64,000 nucleotides of DNA from an uncultured Adlercreutzia sp. (GTDB taxonomy: Bacteria; Actinomycetota; Coriobacteriia; Coriobacteriales; Eggerthellaceae), in assembly GCA_910589165.1 (NCBI GenBank), contig CAJUSP010000011.1, forward strand, positions 44,604 through 108,603. The letters are read 5' to 3'. Numbering within the stretch: position 1 is the stretch's first letter; each line of letters starts with the position of its first letter. Below are positions 60,361-64,000 of this stretch, piece after piece. Under the pieces are notes generated by a model, which worked only from the letters and a program-made list of their open reading frames with translations, did not search any database and was not told where the DNA came from. The position numbers were made by a program, and so were the translations under genes.

Positions 60361-61791
60361 CTATCCGCGCATCCACGCATCGGTGCGGATGCGCAGGCCG
60401 TTGGCGAGAGCGCGGCCGCCCATGAGGACGATGTTGAAGGTGAGCCACAGGGCGGCGCAGCGTATGGCGGCATCGGGAAGGTGCGGGGACAGGGCGAACA
60501 CGAGCGCGGCCAGCAGCGCAAGGTAGACGGCGCTTACCGCTATGCAGGCGCGGGCCAGGTAGCGGAAGTCGCCGGCGCCGATGAGAATACCGTCGGCGGC
60601 CCACATCCAGCTTTGCATCGGCAGCGCCACCCCGGTGATCACCATGCCGATGGCGGCCATCTGCTGCACTGCCGCATCGGGACTGAAGAGCGACGGCGCC
60701 ACCAGGCCCAGAGCCGCGAACACCACGCCGGCCAGCACGCCCACAAGGGCCCCGGTGCGCAGGGTGACCCGCGTCAGGCGACGCGCCCCATCCCAGCGCG
60801 CCGCCCCCAACTCGGCCCCTACGAGAGTCTGCCCGGCGATGGCCACGGAATCGAGCACGTTCACCATGAAGTTCCACGAGGCATTCACCACCTGGTAGCC
60901 GGCGAGCACCGAAGTGCCCAAAGCGGCGGCGGCCATCACCGTGCCCACCAAGCCGGCGCGCAGGGCGAACGTGCGCACGAACAGGGGAAGCCCGTCGCGG
61001 CCCGCGGCAACCACGGCGCCGAGCCGTGGCCGCCACGCGACCCCCTCCTTGCGCGCCACGCGCAGGGCGCCTGCCGCCAGCACGAGCCCCATGAACCACT
61101 GGGCCGCGAAGGTGGCGGCACCCGAGCCGGCCACGCCCCAGCCAAGCACGATGACGAACAGCACGTCGAGCACCGTGTTCAGCAGCGCGCCGGCCACGGC
61201 TACCACCAAGGTGACCGTCACCTTCTGCAGCCCTCGATAGAGCCCGTTAGCGGCGTAAACCAGCAGCATGCCCGGCGCGCCCAGCACCACGGGCCGCGTG
61301 TAGGCCACGGCCTGGGCCAGGTCTTCCCCGCGGCCACCCAAAAGCCAACAGAGCGGCTCGGCCAAGGCGAACAGCCCCATCGCCAGCACCGCGCCGATGG
61401 CCAGAGCCAGCCAGAGCCCGTCGATGCCCGCCTGCAGCCCGTCGCGCACCCGGCCCGCGCCGAAGTGGCAAGCCACCTGCGAAGTCGTGGCGTAAGCCAG
61501 AAAGATGCAGAGCCCCACCGCCGTCAAGATGACCGTAGACCCTAAAGCCAGCCCCGCCAGCGCGCTCTGCCCCAAGTGCCCCACGATAGCCGTGTCAATG
61601 AGCACAAACGCAGGCTCCGCCACCAACTGCCCAAACGTCGGCACCGCCAAAGCCAACAACGCCCCAACCGCGCCCGCAGCGTGGGAAGCGCCCCGTTCCC
61701 TTACCAGAAGGTCACTGCTCTCTGCCACCTCATCCAAAGGTTCGGCGGCCACCCTCGTTTGCTGCTTGTTGTCATCTGCAAATTCGTCCAT
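60361..61791 (-). CDS. MATE family efflux transporter (DinF-like)
   Basis: A 476-residue multidrug/toxin exporter with 12 predicted helices in two homologous halves (LALAVPTFGQLVAEPAFVLI and LPLFVRTFALRAGLVGTVMA). Substrate not predictable. The predicted -10 (TACAAT) stands so close to the ATG that the message would be leaderless. Three 12-base repeats lie farther upstream. Confidence 0.88.
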   Translation of the reverse strand: MDEFADDNKQQTRVAAEPLDEVAESSDLLVRERGASHAAGAVGALLALAVPTFGQLVAEPAFVLIDTAIVGHLGQSALAGLALGSTVILTAVGLCIFLAYATTSQVACHFGAGRVRDGLQAGIDGLWLALAIGAVLAMGLFALAEPLCWLLGGRGEDLAQAVAYTRPVVLGAPGMLLVYAANGLYRGLQKVTVTLVVAVAGALLNTVLDVLFVIVLGWGVAGSGAATFAAQWFMGLVLAAGALRVARKEGVAWRPRLGAVVAAGRDGLPLFVRTFALRAGLVGTVMAAAALGTSVLAGYQVVNASWNFMVNVLDSVAIAGQTLVGAELGAARWDGARRLTRVTLRTGALVGVLAGVVFAALGLVAPSLFSPDAAVQQMAAIGMVITGVALPMQSWMWAADGILIGAGDFRYLARACIAVSAVYLALLAALVFALSPHLPDAAIRCAALWLTFNIVLMGGRALANGLRIRTDAWMRG

Positions 61792-61797
61792 ACCGCG

Positions 61798-61803
61798 ATT
61801 GTA
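61798..61803 (-). promoter_or_regulatory. -10 box of the MATE gene, probably leaderless
   Basis: Minus-strand TACAAT ends 6 bases before the ATG at 61791, so transcription would start at or next to the start codon. No ribosome-binding site is present. The -35 region is poor, which suits activation via the direct repeats. Confidence 0.55.
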
Positions 61804-61825
61804 CCGCAGCTGACTTCGCCGCCGT

Positions 61826-61861
61826 TTACAGTCTCATTTACAGTCTCATTTATAGTCTCAC
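61826..61861. repeat. Three tandem 12-bp direct repeats upstream of the MATE gene
   Basis: TTTACAGTCTCA, TTTACAGTCTCA and TTTATAGTCTCA are perfectly abutting (61826-61837, 61838-61849, 61850-61861). The last one ends just upstream of the -35 position. A period near one helical turn is typical of activator arrays such as SARP-type heptamer repeats. Confidence 0.8.
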
Positions 61862-61916
61862 CGCCGCTCAATGACGGGATCGCCCTTCATGCGGCTAACA
61901 CAGAGCCATCCCGTAC

Positions 61917-62636
61917 TCAGCGTTTGAGGGCAAAAGAGCAAGCCAGGGCTCCCAAAGAAGCGGCGAGGAAGACAGCGGGGAACATGGTCGCCTGGCCGAG
62001 ATCGCCGGCCAGGCTGGCGAATGCCTGGAAGGCGGCGAATGCCACGACGGCCATCACGGCGCCAGCGACGAGCTTGCCCTTGGTGCCCTTGCGCAGCCCG
62101 TCGACGGCGCCCCACGCGAGGAGCGCGACCGCGAGGAGGCAGAGGGCGGCGCAACCCCAGGCGACGGCCGATACCAGCACGGCGGCCGCATCCGCGCCCT
62201 CGCCCCCGAGGGACCCGTAGAGCGAGGCGTACTCGCCGAAGGTGCCCGCAAGGGCGGGGAGTCCCCAGACGTCGTAGGACTCCTCGAAGGCAAGCGAGGA
62301 CTCTGAGCCAAGGCCGAACAGCGAAGCCGCCTCACCCACATACCCCGTAAGCGCCGAGTAAGCCGGAAGCACCCCGAACCACGGCACGAGGGTAACCAAC
62401 GCGGCCACAGCCGCCAACACTGCGGCGACAACAGCCGCCGGTGAAACTCCCGACGCCGAACGAAGACCGGCCCCCACTGCTCCCGCGGGACGAGACGCCC
62501 CCGTAGGGCAAGGGCCATGCCCTTGCCGCCCAACTCCCGACAAGCCCGTGGCCGCCGAGGCCCCAACCTGCGCCCCGCACTTCCCGCAGAACGCGCTCCC
62601 GTCGGGCAGCTGATTACCGCACTTGGGACAGAACAT
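61917..62636 (-). CDS. Zinc-ribbon membrane protein, unknown
   Basis: A 239-residue protein. A zinc ribbon at the N-terminus (MFCPKCGNQLPDGSAFCGKC) is followed by a linker, one hydrophobic helix (about 65-90), an extracytoplasmic loop, and three more helices (about 145-170, 185-205, 210-235). The linker contains GVGRQGHGPCPTG, which is the translation of a REP-like element (62502-62535). ATG 62636 follows GGGAGGG. No function recognised. Next to a second zinc-ribbon gene. Confidence 0.7.
   Translation of the reverse strand: MFCPKCGNQLPDGSAFCGKCGAQVGASAATGLSGVGRQGHGPCPTGASRPAGAVGAGLRSASGVSPAAVVAAVLAAVAALVTLVPWFGVLPAYSALTGYVGEAASLFGLGSESSLAFEESYDVWGLPALAGTFGEYASLYGSLGGEGADAAAVLVSAVAWGCAALCLLAVALLAWGAVDGLRKGTKGKLVAGAVMAVVAFAAFQAFASLAGDLGQATMFPAVFLAASLGALACSFALKR
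62502..62535. repeat. BIME/REP-like unit inside a coding sequence, copy 5
   Basis: A single forward unit from CGTAGGGC through AAGGGCCATGCCCTTGCCG, in frame within the zinc-ribbon protein gene (minus strand). It adds about 11 residues to a linker. Confidence 0.8.
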
Positions 62637-62637
62637 C

Positions 62638-63201
62638 CTACGCCCTCCCCTCTTCGCTCGGAGCCGTCGGTGCGACCGTATCATCTACGGCCGCACCCGC
62701 GTCCTGCTGCACCCTCGCCCCGCAGCCCATGCAGAACAGGTCGCCCTCGCCGAGGGGCGCGCCGCACTGGGCGCACACGGGGCCGGCGGCCGCCGGGGCC
62801 GCAACAGGGACCGCCGTTCGGGCCTTCTCGGCCGGCGTCCCGCAGCCAGAGCAGAACAGGTCGCCCCCGCCCATGCGGGCCCCGCACACCGCGCAGGTGA
62901 ACGTGGCCGCCGCCTGGGCCTCGGCCGCTGCGGCCGCCTCCAGGGCAGCGAGCTGCCGCTCGCACTCGGCCCGCTCCGCATCGCAGGCCGCGATCCCGTC
63001 GTAGAGCGCCTCGCGCCCCGCGCGCAGCGCCACATCGTCCTTAGTGGCCTCATAGAGGCTCGCGCCCAGCTGAGCAGCCAGCGACTGCCGCCGCTTGACG
63101 ATCTCGCCCACCCGAGCGTTGATCTTGATCCTGTCGGCCGACCGCCCCGCAGCCGCCGTCCCGCGGTTAACCGCGGAGGTCACGTTGTCCATGAATCCCA
63201 T
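62638..63201 (-). CDS. Double zinc-ribbon protein, unknown
   Basis: A 187-residue soluble protein. The N-terminal half is helical and charged (about 20-110). Two zinc ribbons follow: CAVCGARMGGGDLFCSGCG and CAQCGAPLGEGDLFCMGCG. ATG 63201 with AAAGGGGAG. Its stop is 1 base from the next gene start, so the two zinc-ribbon genes are coupled. Confidence 0.72.
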   Translation of the reverse strand: MGFMDNVTSAVNRGTAAAGRSADRIKINARVGEIVKRRQSLAAQLGASLYEATKDDVALRAGREALYDGIAACDAERAECERQLAALEAAAAAEAQAAATFTCAVCGARMGGGDLFCSGCGTPAEKARTAVPVAAPAAAGPVCAQCGAPLGEGDLFCMGCGARVQQDAGAAVDDTVAPTAPSEEGRA

Positions 63202-63275
63202 ATGCTCCCCTTTGCGGTTGATGACATAACGATTCCCCATGGCACAAGGGCATTTCGGGTTTGAATATCAGCTCC

Positions 63276-64000
63276 CTAGATGCAGAAGCCGGGAACCACA
63301 CCATACGAAAACGAGGTGCTACCGCCGTTGTACGGATAGCCGTCGGGGCCCACGCGCAAGAAGGAGTCCGGGCGGTTCGGAACCGGGGAACGCTCCCACC
63401 AAAAGCAGGGGCCGCCACTATTCGTCTTGACAAGGACGTCATTAGGATCAGTCGAGTTGACCGCCTTATCGTGATAGAACTTGTACTCCGTTCCCTCGGC
63501 GTTGAAGATGCTGTCGTAGCTGTACCCCTCTCCGTACCAGCTGATCGTTCCGCAGAGCTCGGTCGCGGAGGGCAGCCACAGCTTGTCGGAAGTGGCGGAA
63601 ACTGACGAGACATCTTTAGTCTGGCCCACGTTGTTGGTGAGTTTGTCCACCGCCACGATCTTGCCCGCCAGTTCCTGCGGCAGGAGGTTCATGCCATCGG
63701 CGTTCAGGTAGGCACGCAGTTGCGAGGCCTCCCACCCGCCAGTATTGGTATCGGAGGGGTTCATCGGCATCTCGGCGATGACGCCCCCGAAGATGAAGCT
63801 TATGCCGGCCTTCCCACCTTCGGTCTTGTCATCGTGGTTGAAGCCGATGATCTGCACCATGGTCTGGGTGCCGTCGGTCAGGGTCACCGACTTCACCTGG
63901 GTGCCGTCCAGCTTGCCGTCTGGCGTGCAGAGGTTGTATCTCTTGGCCACCTCGATGCCAGCGGCCTCGTCGCCCGCAGCGGCGATCTCGGCCGATATCT
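63276..64000 (-). CDS. DUF6273 domain protein (partial, 5' end outside window)
   Basis: At least 241 residues read from the right edge with no stop. A GTG at 63950 is not a trustworthy start, because the frame stays open upstream with sensible protein (SAEIAAAGDEAAGIEVAKR). It shows the DUF6273 pattern: GGWEASQLRAYLN, DKLWLPSATELCGT, and the C-terminal RVGPDGYPYNGGSTSFSYGV. Such proteins are often large, secreted or surface-linked. Possibly in one operon with the two zinc-ribbon genes. Confidence 0.75.
   Translation of the reverse strand, partial: ISAEIAAAGDEAAGIEVAKRYNLCTPDGKLDGTQVKSVTLTDGTQTMVQIIGFNHDDKTEGGKAGISFIFGGVIAEMPMNPSDTNTGGWEASQLRAYLNADGMNLLPQELAGKIVAVDKLTNNVGQTKDVSSVSATSDKLWLPSATELCGTISWYGEGYSYDSIFNAEGTEYKFYHDKAVNSTDPNDVLVKTNSGGPCFWWERSPVPNRPDSFLRVGPDGYPYNGGSTSFSYGVVPGFCI

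Overview
The window is high-GC, densely coded bacterial chromosome. I read it as a member of the Coriobacteriia, most likely family Eggerthellaceae. The evidence is indirect: Tat-exported fumarate-reductase-like flavoproteins, LuxR regulators with a polytopic membrane N-terminus beside such reductases, a multiheme cytochrome fused to a sulfite-oxidase-like domain, zinc-type S14, a single-chain iron-sulfur serine dehydratase, DHH-type pyrophosphatase PpaC and Actinobacteria-style overlapping aspartokinase subunits. The genus cannot be fixed from sequence alone. I found no tRNA, rRNA, CRISPR array, transposase or prophage gene.

Layout. 1-8353 (minus): the rplB-to-secY part of the S10/spc ribosomal cluster, with secY running off the left edge. 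An internal terminator and promoter divide it between rplX and rplE. 8354-24567: a 16-kb block of unrelated genes. It holds an exported flavoprotein with an iron-sulfur partner, a tandem-MarR regulator, a YgiQ radical SAM enzyme, trigger factor, an FtsX/MacB-type ABC exporter, a LuxR-type regulator, and a cytochrome/sulfite-oxidase-like lipoprotein with a small companion. 24568-29552 (minus): rpsL-rpsG-fusA-rpsJ-rplC-rplD-rplW, the start of the same ribosomal cluster. The canonical cluster is thus split exactly between rplW and rplB, with a terminator after rplW and a new promoter before rplB. No tuf gene follows fusA.

29952-64000: a second membrane-LuxR plus Tat-flavoprotein pair; an M20 peptidase and ppaC; sdaA; pcrA/uvrD; an amino-acid binding lipoprotein; tatD and tlyA; lysC (with an internal beta start) and asd; a zinc-dependent phospholipase-C-like protein and a TRIC/UPF0126 channel; a Pit phosphate transporter with its DUF47 partner; rel with an MBL hydrolase; a RecJ-RecQ-like fusion; the complete preQ0/preQ1 pathway (queD-queE-queC-queF, the last with a histone-H1-like tail); a MATE exporter behind three 12-bp direct repeats; and two zinc-ribbon proteins plus a partial DUF6273 protein at the right edge.

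Intergenic DNA carries several palindromic elements. One is a BIME/REP-like family at five loci, including one copy inside a reading frame and one that supplies the stop codons of two convergent genes. The others are two 115/116-bp inverted-repeat elements and a 156-bp element between lysC and asd. These elements, the split ribosomal cluster, the RecJ-RecQ-like fusion and the sulfite-oxidase-fragment protein are the main points worth following up.
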